Positions 35,331 through 50,840 of a DNA stretch of 64,000 nt are shown here, one piece after another (within the stretch, counting starts at the first letter, position 1; each line of letters opens with the position of its first letter). The notes below the pieces were generated by a model. It was not told the DNA's origin. It was given only the letters and a program-made list of their open reading frames with translations, and made no database searches. Source of the DNA: Anisakis pegreffii (Eukaryota; Nematoda; Chromadorea; Rhabditida; Anisakidae). The position numbers and the translations under genes are program-made. Location: positions 1 through 64,000 of the forward strand of contig JAPYMA010000658.1 in assembly GCA_035041965.1 (NCBI GenBank), written 5' to 3'.

Positions 35331-38300
35331 TTAGAACATATAATCCCTCCAAGCTACTCCTATGCTCAGATTTTGCAGCGATAAGGCACCTCCAACAACT
35401 TTTACAAGCAATGTATTCACCCCATAACGAACAAACCGAACCTGTCCTTTCAAACGCATTCTAGAATAGGCAGATCTGAATGTGGTACGAAAATTTTGCG
35501 ATATGAATGCATAGCAAATTGGATTAATGCACGATTGACAATATGCCTGCAAACAACTCAACATTAACGATAACTCGTCGAAGTATCTCATTCCTATCTG
35601 TGATCGACAATTTCTATCGAATACATGTGAAATAAATCCTTGAGAAAAAGAAAACCCTCGAGAGGACTGCACGAATTTGGTGAAAAAACTCGAAAAAATT
35701 CTATTGAATTCAACAGGAAAACTCAATTATCACAGACAGCATCAGTCAATCATCGATGACTGATTGATGGAATGCGCTTTTCAAATATTTAACAAACCAA
35801 TTTCGATAATTCATTCTCTCTCACATCAAATGTTAGTGTATGTTATGAGAAACTTACCAAAGCATGAAAGCCCATTCTCATGTATTTGAGTGTTGGTGTA
35901 TTTGACGGTCGACATATATAACCGAAACTCGTCAAAAATTCGTCAACTGAAGATTCAAGTATAAATGCATGAAACATCTGACATAGCAAGTATGTGAGCA
36001 ATTATGAACAATCTCATAGAAAAGAAACGAAAAATTTTCAAGTGCCGCAATAATGACTCGCAATCAGTGCTGTTTACCAATACTTCGATAGAGAATTGGT
36101 GGCTTTGTCTATGAGCTCAAGCAGCTCTATGCAGCTGTGGTCATGAAAATTTCTTCAATTCATCTCAAAATCAGATGCTAGATGATCTTATAGAATACAG
36201 GATCATTTGTGATCTCCGAGATCATAAACTGCACTATTCACAACGTACTCAACATCGGCTATCAGTGGAATTCCTACTTAATTAGCTCCAAAGAATTATT
36301 AGTCAAGGAACCGAGAATCTCGAAATGAAACCAACCTATCGAAGGTGTCCAACACACGGTGTACATTACAACAATTGAGATCAGCATTTGAACGATCTGA
36401 AAACCGTTAAAACTTTGTAAGTTGTCAATGACCATACGTGAAAAACAACTGCGTACGGTTGCAGCTGTGAGGAATGACTGGAGACACCTGTACTGAGAGC
36501 AAATGCATTAAGAAATTCGCAGGTGTATTCTAAAATTCACAATCGTGCTCGCCTGTTCAAAATGAAGAAAGAAAACACAGATTCAATGCGGCGAAGAAGC
36601 TCATATCCTGCTTATAGGAATCGCAATCTGGATCATTTAAGAATCACAACTGCATTTTGTTATGATCTCAGCCAATTGAATGCAAATCGAACATTCAATG
36701 ACGATACTCATTCACCTGTTTTTTGTTGCTTTCAGCCACTCGAGCGTTCTTCTTCTGCGGCATTTTCAAGCCACCTATAGTTGGTCTATAAGACATTGCA
36801 CTTGTCATCGGTAAGGTGCTGTAGGTTGTGAAAGTGATCGCATCAGTTGCCGCCTTCGAGAAGGCGACCCTGAAAGTGCGGTGACCCATCAGAGGCGGAT
36901 TAGACGATACGTATGGGGTATGTTTACACGGAGAAGCAGCTGAATGACTGATAACATGCTCTAAGCAATCCGGCCGGACTGAGAAAACGTTCCGTAGCTG
37001 ATGCTCTAAGGTAACAAAGGGATAAACAACTAGCTGAGGATACGATATGATCAGCCGATAAGTCACAAATACAATACGCAGGTGAAAACACATCAATTGA
37101 TATGGAGTTAAAGCTGGGGATCAAACCATGCAAGAATATGATCAAACAATCACTAGTCGACGATAATTACATGAAACTTCGAATTCAAACATAGAAATCT
37201 AATTATGGAATTATGAGCTTGCAGTAGTTATGATAACATCATTTCAAGGTATGCTGCAATTCCAGAATTTAGCTTGAAATTATGATTGGTAACCTCTAGT
37301 CCCGACCTGGTAACGGACAAGGCGCATTCCGAACTCTAGTCGCTTTCGTTTGCCTGTTATCACATACAGTGCGCCCTGGGCGCATCGTCATGAAAATCTT
37401 CGAAAAACCCAACTGACTGAGTTTCAGTTCAATCTGGACAGGACGAGTGGAACGACTCGAGTGAAACAGCACTCAACGTACGCAATTATTTACGAAAGCA
37501 ACAATCGCATGCTGTTTAAAAATGACGTTCCAAAGCAAGTACTGCACTGAATACTTTATGATCACATCGCTCCATCGAGTCATCATTCCATTTCAAGTAC
37601 TTAATCTACAAGTATTTCAAGTACTTCAAGTACTTTCAAGTACTTTCAAGTATTTCAAGTCATCACATCGCAACTACTTAATCTCCTGGTGGTTCATGCT
37701 GCATCTGTTTAACGATTCGATGTGGATTTTGGACGAACTAATGTGACCAGTGGATGGACAGAGCTCAAAGAAGTGGAATACACAACACACAACAGTCAAA
37801 AACTCTATTGCATGGGACAATCGAACAATCAAACGCAAAAACATCAAAACTATCGAAGGCAAGCATAAAATCACACCGAAAATCTATTTATTGCTGCTTG
37901 CTGATGTTGCTCATTTCCATTACAAATTCACTGATCATATTCAAAAACGTCAGGGAACCTCCAAAAACCTCTAATGCTAAAACTATTTTTTGCAGAAATT
38001 TTCCGTATTTCAGTTCTGATCCATCCGGAGATCAACTGTGACGAGGATTTCTCAGTGAACACCTAATAAATCTCGGCTCTGAAGCCAGACCGAGTGTTAT
38101 ACTCAATTAATCTTTCGAAATTTTCAATAGCTTTGATCAATCAAAACATGGAATATCGCAGCACTACGTACATTCTTCATTATACAGAAAATACCTTCGA
38201 CGTGCCTCCTTAATTTCCTTTTTCGGCTTGCTTAAACATCACAACGATTAAATATGGCTCGTTGAATGCCTGGGTAAATGCAAAGGGTGTATGAAAATGT

Positions 38301-41300
38301 TGATATCATATTGATGTCTAATGTATAGATGATAAGAGATTCCGAAGAATGTTTCGAATACAGGGAAATCATCGAACAGTCTCACAAAATCGCTCCATTA
38401 CCTCATCCTTGATACTTGTTATTGCTGGTCATCACTGATTCCATGCATGAGGGGTTGAACTTCCCGGTACCGGTTCTTTTTTTTTAAAATAAAGTATGGA
38501 CTCTTCAATGGTACCACGATCTAAGTCGCAAAAAAAATGAAGCAATTCAAGAAACGGTTCAAACTCACATTACAGACGCTAGTCCTCGATCTCTCGATGA
38601 CGAATAAACAATTATCGAAACTCGAGCATAGCAAATCGTCATTGTGACGACGGGAAACACGATCAGTAAGGTCATCTTAATAACGGCTTGAATTTTTCAG
38701 TTGATTCATCAATCGATCATGTCTACACTGCCTTTTCATCCAATATGTTATTGCTTCCGTGCATTAAATTTTCATTCCAACATTTCAATATTCTATTCCT
38801 GTATTCAGCTATCGAATTTGTGCACTGAGAAGAGTTTGAGAAGAATTTTGCTCACCTGATAAACAGCATACATTTTGTTGAGCAAACGTCGTGAGGAGCC
38901 GAAAAATTCCGGAAATTCCCTCGCACACCAATAAACCCTATCGCCAAGCAACGAATCGTTGAAATTGTAATCGATTCTGATCGCTGTCGGTATGGCGAAC
39001 ACTGCGGACATCAGCCATATTATCGCGATCACCTTCTTGGCACGACCGATACTACTCAACCACATATTACGTACTGGATGGGCGATAGCCACATATCTGA
39101 AATTCAATGAACGGTTGACAGATATGCCGGAAAACTTCACGATTGGTCAGGCATATTGCGGCTACTCTAAAGAACCTTTAGAAGGGAGTTTATTCCATTT
39201 CTAGATTCTGTTCAGCTTTTCAGTCGGTTTGTTGATAGAATTTCATATATTCGAATCGTTCTAGTTGTATCATTGCTGCAAGTTCTCAGTAAAGTCATGT
39301 ATGGATGCGTTGGAAAGTAAGGAATTTAAACTACTCGAGCACCGCCCTGCTATTGGCTTTGACCATGCAGCTTGATATTGCTGTACCATTTGAAATGTAG
39401 AAATAAGTGTTTTCATGTGCAAATTCTCCTCGATTTATTCCATTCATAGGACTTCGAATGATATACTCCATGCCGGCAGACTACGATGTTCTCCTAGTTT
39501 TATCATCATTTCATTAAACAGAGTTCTTTCACGAATTTGTCATTTCACTATGTTCTGTTGATAGTCTGGCATTGATTTCGCATCCTTTCCACAGTCTTGA
39601 GACAATCTCATTCATTTCAAATGAACCGTCTTAATGCACTCCTAATCATTCTGCAGTTCTTTCCCTTATTCCTATAGTGACAACATCAAAGATATCATTT
39701 CTCATTTCCAGTCCGTGCACTACATTCACATCACTAACTGTTACTGCAGATTAATGCTCAATCAAATGCAACATACTGATTGCAATCGCTCGAAATTACT
39801 CAATCTCTTTTTTTTGAAAAGCCAAAGGGATTGAAATCGAGAGTCGTCAAAAATGGTCGCCTTGCTATCAAAATATCTTATCTATAACATGCACATCTCA
39901 CATAAACCATTAGACACTATCAAAAGAATGCTCCCTGAATGGCTTGAAATTCTTCGATAACGTTACAGTTATGGATGTTTTTGACTCAATGGAATTTTTA
40001 TGCATGCAGTTGACTAATGCAGGATATCTGTGAATCATGCATGCTCTTCATCTTCTCACTTCTTTCTTAACTTGCCGCATTTGTGACTGTAACATTTAGA
40101 TCATAACCCATAGATTACTATCGCATCGAATGCGAGAGGTGTTCACTAGCTATTTGTTCAAACGTTCGCAGTATTATAACAGAATTTTGGCTATATGCAC
40201 AATTCCTTAGCTGATTGACTAATCGAATTTTCTTACTAAAGTGTTCGCGATTTCAACGGCATGATAACGCTCTTCAATGAAGTCTCTTGATTGTCTTTTG
40301 CTAATATAATCAGAAACACAGACCACATATTCATTCTTACTGAACGTATATCACGAATACGTTTCCTTTTTGGGACTATGATCACTTAAAGATTAATTCG
40401 ACTCTAACCTACAACGCGCTAATCTTAAGAGCTACACTCATTTCCATGTGATTATCAGCTTCAACAACCTTACCAATTCACAGTTTTCCATTCATCATTG
40501 TTAATGACCATTGGTTACAGATATTCTCCCTACTTTTACAGATACAACCTTGGAATTCGATGTGATTTTCCAGAACGCCGGTACAAAATCATAGCAGCAA
40601 GTTTGGAACTCCCTTCTCGAGACATATTCTTGGTTTATTTTGGTAGTTGGTGCAAATTTAATCCACTTTATTGCTACATTCACCGTCAATTTGATTAGTT
40701 TTCTTAGGATGGGAGAATTCTATTCAGTACATTGTCTGGATGTATTACGGCCATTTCGTCAGTGTATGAACGAACCATTCCATAAAGTACATCTACCTCA
40801 GTTGGAAAAACTCAAAGAAAAGGAAATCCACTCTAGATGTGAGAAGTCTAAAGTTCTGTGTGGTGTTTTTATGTGGGATTCAATCTTCATCATCTGTATT
40901 GCAGCTTATGACGTTCTTTTGGATTTTTTTGGAAGTATAATATTTTTGAATGGGTTCGATGGTTCTAGCATTTATGAGTGCGTGTTAAAGCAATGAAAGA
41001 GTTAAAGCAAAATCGAAAACATGAAATGATAGGTTTTCACAGTTGTTTTTGACATTTTGGTGCGATTGCACGCAATCACTCAAAATGATCGACAAGAAAA
41101 AGGAATAAAAATGAAATAAGCGCATGAAAACAATAAGGTCTGTCTAAATGAAAACAATTGAATTCAACTGCATCAAACTAGATTAATTGGATTGAATAGA
41201 ATATTCACTTTAAATCATTCATGTCCTTAATGAAATTTTAATGAGTAAGGATCAACCCCAAATGTATAGATCAATTCGGATGAGTTTAATTCTATTTCAT

Positions 41301-44300
41301 TAATCAGTTCCTCTACATGACTCTATTCAGTAGTCGGTTCTAATCCTTGCAAATAATTAAATTGTGAGCCATTTATATTTTAGGGCAATTTAACGATGCT
41401 GAGGTGTTTACGACGCTTTCGAAGCGAGAAAACGTTTTGAACTGATTTTCACTCGATCCAACTCCACACTCCTACTCGTTAATCAGCAGTCAGAGAGTAC
41501 TCGTCATCGTGAATGATAGCTAACATTCGAGATCGACTCGATTACGTGGGCCGCATTTGATAGGTCTGCACTCTGTGAATCGGACAGCAGTAAATCTTGC
41601 TCATTGTCGCTTTCAAAAATGACGCAATGACTCTCAATTGAGTTTTCAAACTCGCTTGAAGTGTTAACACTATGAATAAAAGAATAGCTGTGTAACACAA
41701 TGAATAGCTAAACGAATTTGTTGATGAACCAATGGGCACCTAAACGATTTCCCACTGAATGAAGAATGTAAGTAAGCATGAAATTGCAATGCAAACCTTT
41801 CGAACGAGATCATCGTCATTGTGAGAACCGAGCAGAAGCATGTGAACTGTTGTATGTAATGTACAGAATAGCATGCGAAACGACCCATGAACCATGAGTA
41901 TGACATATACTTCACGAACTGTAATTGACAAACATATGAGTTATTTTATCACACTGAAATTGAAATTGTCTTTGCTTGAAAATTTCTCAGGATTTATTGT
42001 TTCAAAAAATTGTTGAATGCTGCGTCGAGCCGACATGCGGGCCCGCTGAATGTGACTCGTCCCGATCAATAAGTCCACTTTTGGCCGTTATCGACCTTCT
42101 GATGATGTTTCTGGCTTGGCAATATCCTTGTTATGAATGTAAGCCAGAGAATACTCTGAGAAATTACAGTGTCAATGTCCGCTAGAGATTGATCATTCAG
42201 TTAGGGAGGTTTAACTTGAGTAGTGCTCTCATGTTGTCAGTTTGCCCTTTACGTAATGGGGCACTTCATTTTGGGATATTATGGCAGGTTGACTATGACC
42301 AATCACGTTCCGACGTTAAACGTTAAGATGAAGCAATCGCCATGGGAGGTATCTGACGTTAGCGATTGAAGCTTATGCGTCTTTAATCGTCTTTCAATCA
42401 GAATATCCTAATCAAAAGTCTCAAATGCCTTTCGTATCAATTCATCTTATTTTAAGTCATCGCACATACTCATTTCAATTTCCTGTCTTGATTACGAGAG
42501 ACTACAAGAACACTGATCTACACTGCATCAAATCTTCACACTTCATTGCTTTCGTTATCAAATTATTGTTGTGTGTGTGAACTTTGCTCAACGAATCCAT
42601 TCGTTAAATAACTGATGGAGCAGTTGAGATAACAAATTTATCGCTTTTTCCAAGTCTCAAATCCCCAGAAAATTGATCGCTGCTCTTTCACGCTACTCAT
42701 GTTGCAATCCTCATTTACATTTCCGAGAAATTCTACGCGCAAAATTTTGAGGTCTCCTTTTTAGAAGGTGCTCAGTTTGTACGCCTTAAAGCGCTGACTG
42801 ACGACAACAGCGACAACAAGGAACTAAAATTTGTTGGTTTTGTAACCAAAATACTTGCTTGCACTTATACTCACTTAATGAGAACGTAATTCAGATGCTG
42901 ACAAGCTGACAGTATTGGCGAAAGTACTAAAGATTGACGGGCAAAGTTTAAGGCTAGACGACAGGCTCATTCTTTATATTCTCTTAGGAGAGATTCTCTG
43001 AGTGATGCCACAATTATATTCGAAGTATCGCGTGATGATGAATGGTTAATTTCAAAGCGATTAGACAGTCTGAACTGCCTTCTTCAGCTAATGCATCGGA
43101 ATGGGCTGATTATTAGACGTAGTTGAAGTGTGGAATTTCTTGAAGGCTTGTAAGAAGCCTCATTTCTTGTTGCTCAATTACATATCGAGTTATATGCTTA
43201 TGCGCGCGCATCCCATGTACTATCAAATGAGCTTAATTAATGCTACTGTAAGAGACTGGAAGAAATGGTTGTTTACGCAGATTATCTTGGATTAATTGCT
43301 GACGTTTGAAAGCAAGATGAAGACTGCTCTATCGGAGTAATTATTGTGATCAAAGTAACGACAGAAAAGCTTTAATCCATGGAATCAGATGGCTTAAGAT
43401 GAGTTCTCAGAAGACTTAAGATGAACGAACCTCAGAAGAACAAAGATTAAAACGATATACAACTTGTAGCAACAAGTGAATCTGACCAAACAGATTTAAA
43501 AGGTTTTCAGTTTACTTCTCTATGACGGGAGCACATCGAATCACTCTCAGACCCTTCAATTAACTTCTCTCCTTTGATCGCCACTATCGTCATATTTCGT
43601 CACCGCATTATTCCAACCGAATCATTAAATCGTTTCGACTGAGGATAAGTATGAGGAAGAAGGCAAGAGCGTCGAATGTCAACAACAACTCAACATAATT
43701 GTGACGTGATAGTGATTCGATGAATTGAGAACGAAAGCATCTATAAACTGATTCAGTTCTGTGAGTGGAACAGATAACCTGTATAACACTTCTTGGGTAG
43801 ATATTCATTTCCCAAGCTGTGTTCCTGAACTGAGAATGCGTCTAGTCTAGGTCATGAGGGGAGTTACAGACTTGTGGTTTGGACTTACCGTTGTTCACTG
43901 ATGGTGCTTACGCCACCATTTCAATCGTTATCGTTGTCCATGATCATATGTTTATGATCTAGCATGAGGCTATCTTTTGACACCCCAATTTAAATGCTCT
44001 CTTTTTGCCTTATTTTTCTCTTCGATTCTACGGTCATTTACATGATTTAACCATTCACTTACATCCAATATCTTGTCGTAAGTTGGATTGCATTTTAACA
44101 GCTGCTTTCAGCTCTCTAGGAATTTTTCTGATAAGTCAATGGATTGCAAAACTCAGATGCTTGTTAGAGCAGACGCATTTTCTACCGAAAAAAACAGAGT
44201 GTGAAATTTTCGAAAAAAAAATGAAATGTGAATAGCGCTGAAATTTCAAAGTCTATTAGCAATACACAATTTCCATCACTGTTCTAGAGCATACATCTTC

Positions 44301-45612
44301 TGCTTCTTCATCAGATTGTCAAGCTGTCAAGAAGTTTGTTGCATGAACAAATGTGAAATTTCAATGTATCCATTACAAATCAATCCTTAAAGTGTGTCTT
44401 TTCATTAAGAATTTCATCATTTTAATCGCAAAATTGCCTTCTAAAAGCACTTTTCACACTAATACCACTAATCTGTTACATCACTAACACCCTTAATCGT
44501 TGTATCAGTTCAGTAAGTGCTTGAAAGTATCATAATTGAATGCAGTGGATGTAGACGTGAAAGGATTCGACGATGGATCAAGATGGATAATTGATACCAA
44601 TTGAGTAGGAATCAATTAAGTTAATGAACTGATAAGCTGATGGAGATGTTGCCTTGTTGCCTGTTTGTGGTGTGTGAGGATTGTGATGACGAAATTACGT
44701 CTTAATTTGATATTCACGTTGAAATGAAATCGAAAAATTTATGCAGATACGTAAAGTTGATTTGGACGGCACGTTGCATTACATGTTTTTTGATTGAAGA
44801 AAGAGTGAGAACAGATAACTTCAAAAGTTCAGAAGGCAATGAAAACTTGCTAAGTGGAATCTGTGACTAACATAGTCTATCATAATGACATGCTGAAATA
44901 GTAAGATACGTCGTCTAATCTTCATCCGCCGAATGATAAAAACTTAATCGAAGAGGGAGATCAAAGAGGCTCCTTAGCCAGTCAATCAAGCAAAGTAAAT
45001 ATGCACTATTCACTGTCCAGTCGATGGTATACGAACGGGTTGGCAAAGACATATTGAGCCAAGAGTATCGAGAAGAGTCGATAAGGAAGTGAACGAGAAG
45101 GTAATCAACTAGATAAGTTTATTTTGAGGTTCAAAAAACAGTGATGAAGAGAGTGTTTAACAAATAATTCAGTAAGCAAAACTTGACTGATTACAACAGC
45201 TAATGTTCAAACTTAAACTTCTAACAGAACTTACCATAATTGGTACACAAAACCAAATCAGGCACAGATCGGCTGTACTCAAAGAGGCCAGAAAAATGTT
45301 CGTCACATTGCGCATTCGCTTGAAACGATTCACCACGAAGATCACCAACGCATTACCGATCGTTCCAATCATAAAAACCATCAAATAGAGAGCGGCCGGC
45401 AATGCCACTTCGGTAAACGGCGGAAATTCCGCTTTGACCGGTTCACAAATACCCTCGCAAACACCCAAATAGGAATGCAACGGTTGTGAGCAATTGCAGT
45501 CGTCTGCGGTGAAATTCTCCCAGTCGAATGCCTCATACTCGAATGTGTTCTCTTGAACGCTGAAGCATTGCAGATCGTCTTGTTCCAAGCCCTCATAATC
45601 ATCCTCTTGCAT
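35331..45612 (-). CDS. Rhodopsin-class G-protein-coupled receptor, neuropeptide type
   Basis: Eight minus-strand exons join in phase to 455 codons plus TAA: 45235-45612, 41797-41918, 38856-39096, 38569-38675, 36716-36869, 36336-36396, 35858-35946, 35331-35546. All seven helices are present: TM1 with GN (IGNALVIFVV, about 68-95), TM2 with LSTAD, TM3 ending in ERY (166-168, where DRY is usual), TM4 (189-206), a second-loop Cys (YWCAREF), TM5, TM6 with CWTP, and TM7 with NPICY (392-396). The acidic extracellular N-terminus is Cys-rich. The third intracellular loop is long and basic (PQKKNARVAESNKK), suited to G-protein coupling. The MRNVTNIFLASLSTAD and SCINPICYAF segments recall peptide receptors of the CCK/galanin/allatostatin-like groups, but I cannot fix the ligand. 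The start of exon 4 (ATTAAG acceptor) is the least certain junction. Introns of 1.7-3.3 kb contain no other convincing gene. Confidence 0.92.
37598..37662. repeat. TTTCAAGTACT short tandem repeat in a GPCR intron
   Basis: Six or so imperfect copies of a 9-11-bp CAAGTACTT unit lie in the intron between GPCR exons 4 and 5. Confidence 0.75.
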
Positions 45613-48600
45613 AGTTTTAGTTTACGAGTGCAATATAGTTACTATCCACTTATGATATGGCACTGTATTTACATAGCCACAGCAGCAGATTATAGGGAAA
45701 CTTTTCGCGAGGTTCGTTGAAAACAGAAGAGAAGTCGAATCACTGAATGAATAATCAATTGATCGTACAGTAGTTGATTGGCACTACTTTAAGGAGAAGA
45801 GATCTGCGATCGTTTATGGATGAAGCCAACCCAGTATTAAGATTTCATCAAGATTTGATGATTGAATGAGGTTTGTGGTCGATTGATCAAATTGGAAGCG
45901 AGTGGTGATCACGAGACTTCTGAAAGAATATCGTTGGATTGTTGGTTGAATATTCATATTAAGAACTGCCAAAATCGACGAGTTGGAGTTGGTCAGTAAC
46001 GTATTATTCGACAATCACTATCGAAATAAAATGACATTTATTTATGTTCAGTTAAAACACATTTTAGTGAGAGAGAATAAGGGGGTTATCTTCACAGTAG
46101 TTTTCGTTGTACGTATATCTCGTCTCACTGGCCAACAAAATTTTTTCTTGTTCGAAGATAATCCTCATTGTTAGCAAGAAAACGAAAGCTACAAAATATT
46201 CCGCACCAATTCCCAACTGACTCAGGCATACTGGTGTGATATCTGCACACCTTTGATATCTGTAATCGCTCTTGCGCAGCAGTAAGCTACGAAGCATCTA
46301 GGAATCATCGATTTTGCATTCGACAACTTTTCGGTATCACGTCTGATCTTGATTTCCTTGATGGAGAAAAACTTTCCCACTTGACGGAAAAAGTTTTCAT
46401 TGAAAGTTAAGATGAGTGATATTCAACAGACTCAAAGAATTAGACACGATGTGCCACTCAAATCTTTTACTCAAGCGGCTTTAGCATCCGCTCAATTGAG
46501 GATAAACGACACGATGTAAATTCTCAATAATCCCTGTTTAACGCGCAATTCTATTCGAACACAAGTAATTTAAAAGAATGGCGATTCAGAATACGGTGAC
46601 AAAGTGAGTGAAAAAAACGACATATCAAGCATAGGCCTATAACTACTGATTTCATTGATTCGTTCGCGTTGAATAACACATGAGTTCGTGCGTTTAGAAC
46701 CTCAACAGCTAGTTTGTGATAAGTATGGATATAAGACTGAACGAACAGCGAATACTATTGTTAATATTAGATGAGCGGACATCCAAAGGCAAACACCATC
46801 GTTATAAAATCTATCATTTTGATCGCATGATGAAGCGAAACGATCACTGAAATCTTAATGGTATATAAGTTGAGATAAAGTTGTATTAAACGTGATATTT
46901 GCTTGGTATGATAGGGCACAATAACAGCAATGTCAGAATAAGGCAGCGACGCACGGAACCGAAATAACTGGTTCACAACAAAACACTCCTGTTCGATATG
47001 ATTATGAAATATTGCGAATCCATCTGAAAATGCGACAAAAACTGAATGGTTCAGTAGGCAATATGATTAAACGGTCAAGGAAGGGAATCGAGTGGACTAT
47101 GATCCATCTATAACGAATATGAATTGAACGTGCTCTACATGAGATAATCTATGACTTCATGAATTCCAACATTTATTCATATTTCACATCGATGTGATGG
47201 GATTACACTTTACGTTCTCCAGTTCACATTCAATGATGAAAGCTGCTTAATGATACCTCTCCAAAAGCAACGAAACTGCCTAAACGCTTTAGAGCATCAG
47301 CTCACATTGCTCCATACAGATTCCATAGGAGAACCTGCCTTGCTATAGATTCTAGCATAAAGTTGGATTAAAGTCGTTGGAACAACAACTAGTCGTTCAC
47401 TCAAAACGAAGAACGAGCAGAATGAAGAGGGAGGCGCTTAGCTAACGCTCAACGAAAATTTCTAGTCGGAGAATTCATCCGCTCACTTAGGGATTTGATC
47501 GAAAATGATAACAGTGATTCGAATAATCATCTATGTGCACGATACATCGAAATGAAAGCCAGGATTTCTGACAAACACAACCTCACAATGACGGAAGTCG
47601 TGATGAATTCAGATTCACTCCTTTCATCGTTCTTTCAATCAGTAAATGCTGATTTGAAACAACAGTTGAATCTTCATTTGAAATCATTTCCTTCCTTCAT
47701 TTCGTTCTTCGTTCATTCGTCATATTGAGCTAATGCTCCTCTACTATCATTTATCTCCAAAGAGATTACTTCAAACGATCACTTAACTTGCGATCAAACT
47801 TCATTGATGACGCACCAACGGAACGTTTCATTTATATCTAGCTTTTCGTTCTCTGCGATTCTTTTCTTCATGTTACTTTTTTAGGTCGAAAACCCTACGA
47901 TTCCTTAGGTCTCTACTTTGGTTCTCACCTAGCACTTGGATATGTCCTGTTGTTAGATTAAAACTTTTAAGCCTCTGGTGAAACAAGTTCACCACGAACG
48001 CTTCACAGAATGACGAGAAATTCTAGTGCTTGTGTGAATGACCTGCAAGTGCATGCAGATAAAAATGGCTAAAAATGTTGAAGCAACTAATCATATCGTT
48101 CACGATCGAATAGCTGCGTCATTTATAAGCTCAATTACGTAAATTCACAGGCCCGTTTGTCAGAATGACATTCATGAATAACATATCTGAAAATAATTGT
48201 GAAAAATGTGCATATGCAAGATGTCAAATAAACGCATATCTATGAGGATGAGCTGCAGAACAATTGTTGTATTCATAAGAGCATGGATTTTGCTAATTCA
48301 ATCATTCGCCATTTGCTTTCAGCAATGTGATCCCCATCTGACCATACAGATCTGAAAATTGTTCGTGTTTACTTATGTTAAATAATGCTCTAGGCTTTTG
48401 CCAACACTTACTTTTCACTCGACATTGTGTTCAAACAATGACATAAAAACCCGGAGCAATGTTGATGAAATGAACAAACTAATAGTAAGTCGAAAGATTG
48501 TATGCTAGTTGATTGTTATCAAAAACAATAGTGCTATTCAAATGTGGCATTCAATTAAATCAGTAGCACCTGCACGAATGACCAAATAAGGAGCGAGCGC

Positions 48601-50840
48601 TTGTCCATTCTTAATGAGCAAAACAATCAACTTAACAGAATTCTTAATGAACAAACGCAAATGAGCAAATTTGATTTGTATCGCTAAACGCGCTTCCGTG
48701 CTTCGAGCATAAGGTTTAGCGAAAAGACTCCTCAAATCCTTGAATGTTGTTTTCAGGTGTCATGTTAGAGACTGAGAACAGTGAGACTTGTCATGATGGA
48801 GAGATGAACGACGAAGTGTTGATAAGGATTAGGCAGATTAGGAAACATGTGAGAGTAGATGCACTTTTGAGTGCAACTTAACGAATTGAAAAGCTCTAGA
48901 TTAGAGGCGGATCATTGAACAATTAGCAGGTGATTGAAAGTCTAGGGAGTAGAGCAACAAAATCACTTTTACGCATTTATTCGAAACATAATGAATAGCC
49001 AAGCCTCTGGACTTCATCAATTTATGAGTAGAATTCTATTGATCCACACGCATCATCTTAAACGTGTTTGATGAGCACTTTAGCTATTCGTCGTAAATAA
49101 TGATGATGTCTTATTGAAGCAAAAAAATATTTGCAAATGATGAGTCACAAAACACTTGTATCTTCTATTAGCCATACTCAAACTACTATGTATCCCATCC
49201 AGAGAAGGAAAATGCATTCAGCGCATGCCTATTCTGCTCGAACAACTAGGAGTTTTTTGTGTGTGTGATGAGATATTTTTCATTGCGTATCAAGTTGTGT
49301 TGAAGAATTGAATTGAAATCCACACAGGCTCCGAAGAAGACGAAGCCTGTGGATTGAAGATAAAGCGCTGCAAATCAATGCTTCTGCTTCAAACAACTCC
49401 GTCATTGTCCGCTTAGTGACTGACAGACACTCGAAAAACAACAAATTTCGAGATGAGACAGAATCCAACAACGAAAAAACAAACGAGTGATTTCAGACAA
49501 TCCTTTCAACAGACAATCATTCACATAAAATTTTTATTGAAATTTCAATGGTCTACAAGTCGAAATCAAATGACCCACCAATCATGGATAAATCGCGGAT
49601 TTGAGAGAAGCGAAACGAAAAGTTGAATCCGAAAACCAACGAATGAGTTTGTTTTTTGAGCGCAATAAAACTGAGAAAGCAATAACTGCGATCATTTGCA
49701 AGTTCCGTTTATCGTTTCGATGATGCTTTTTGAACGATATTCATTGCAATTGTTCTGTCGGTATCGTTTTTTGTTAACGACAATGGCTTCTCGATTTCTA
49801 GGCAAAAACTTTTGCAAGTCTTGAAATCATCGATTTTTGGTTCGCTAGTTAGCATCAACACTGAATTTCTCGGTAATAGGACTTTGGAAAATGCTATCAA
49901 TTTTCCAGAAGAACCTATTAAATTTGTGAATTATCGTCAGAGAATCATTTTATGGGATACGATTAAAAAACATGAGTTTTTCTGTGGAAAATTGATGATC
50001 TACAATATAATCCAGAGTTTTTTATAGATGCAAAATGATCGACAAGAATCATTGCCCTCATAAACTTGTCCATTTCACAGTGAAAAATTGCTCTCATTCA
50101 GTTTCAGAATACATTATCATTATGAGAAGGATTCGATTTCAATGAGCCTCTAGGAACATCTCTTATGATGTGTACAAGATGAGTTCTGCTATATACACTG
50201 TGTGTTATGATAAGAAACATTCTTACTAGGATAAGCACTTCAATGATGAGAATTGCAAGCATACGAGGACAATTTCAAGCAGCTCGAATATAAATATGAT
50301 AAATTCATTTATCGCAATTCACGATTATATTGCACTTCAAACTTGCTTGCGATGGAACAACTCATTCGGATCGTCAACGGAATATGCTGCAAATACTCTA
50401 CGAGTCATACATTTGATGAATTCTCCGTTAAATCCACAAAAGACTTCTGTTCAGTAGCAAAATTCCACTACTCATGAAATGATCCTGCATTACGGAACAC
50501 GTACAATCCCCCTTGAGAGTAAAATCTCAATTTTCATGAAATTTTATCAAATTGCATAAAGTACATAATAAAATAAGCCATAATTGCCTATAAGACATAA
50601 TTTGCGAATTAGATATTTCAAAAGCAAATCGTTTTGAGGGGAATAAATGCTCTCATTCATTTATCCGGCCTATTGATTATGGGCTTTGTAACGGTGCAAA
50701 ACACCTTAATGTGGAGTTGAACACTAAAAGATTTTCGGCATTTATGGGAGATCTGTCCGTTACACCGCAATTTTAACGATTGTATTGCACGTTTGCCCAA
50801 TAACACGCTTATTTTCTCATATCATCTAATGATGTGAAGG
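45613..50840. other. Region upstream of the GPCR without recognised genes
   Basis: No spliced gene could be assembled on either strand. The largest frames (about 77 codons, near 46064-46297 and 47495-47728) lack similarity or convincing splice context. This stretch should contain the GPCR promoter, but no specific element is recognisable. Confidence 0.5.

Noticed and set aside
35547..35605. Upstream acceptor for the last GPCR exon (CACAG at about 35606)
   Set aside because: It keeps frame but would insert about 20 residues before TM7; the acceptor TTTGCAG ending at 35547 gives the contiguous FHAL-AYCQSCINPICYAF helix expected of TM7.
40640..40996. 118-codon plus-strand frame inside a GPCR intron
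   Set aside because: Hydrophobic but without recognised motifs, start context or partner exons; chance frame length is plausible in a 2.7-kb intron.
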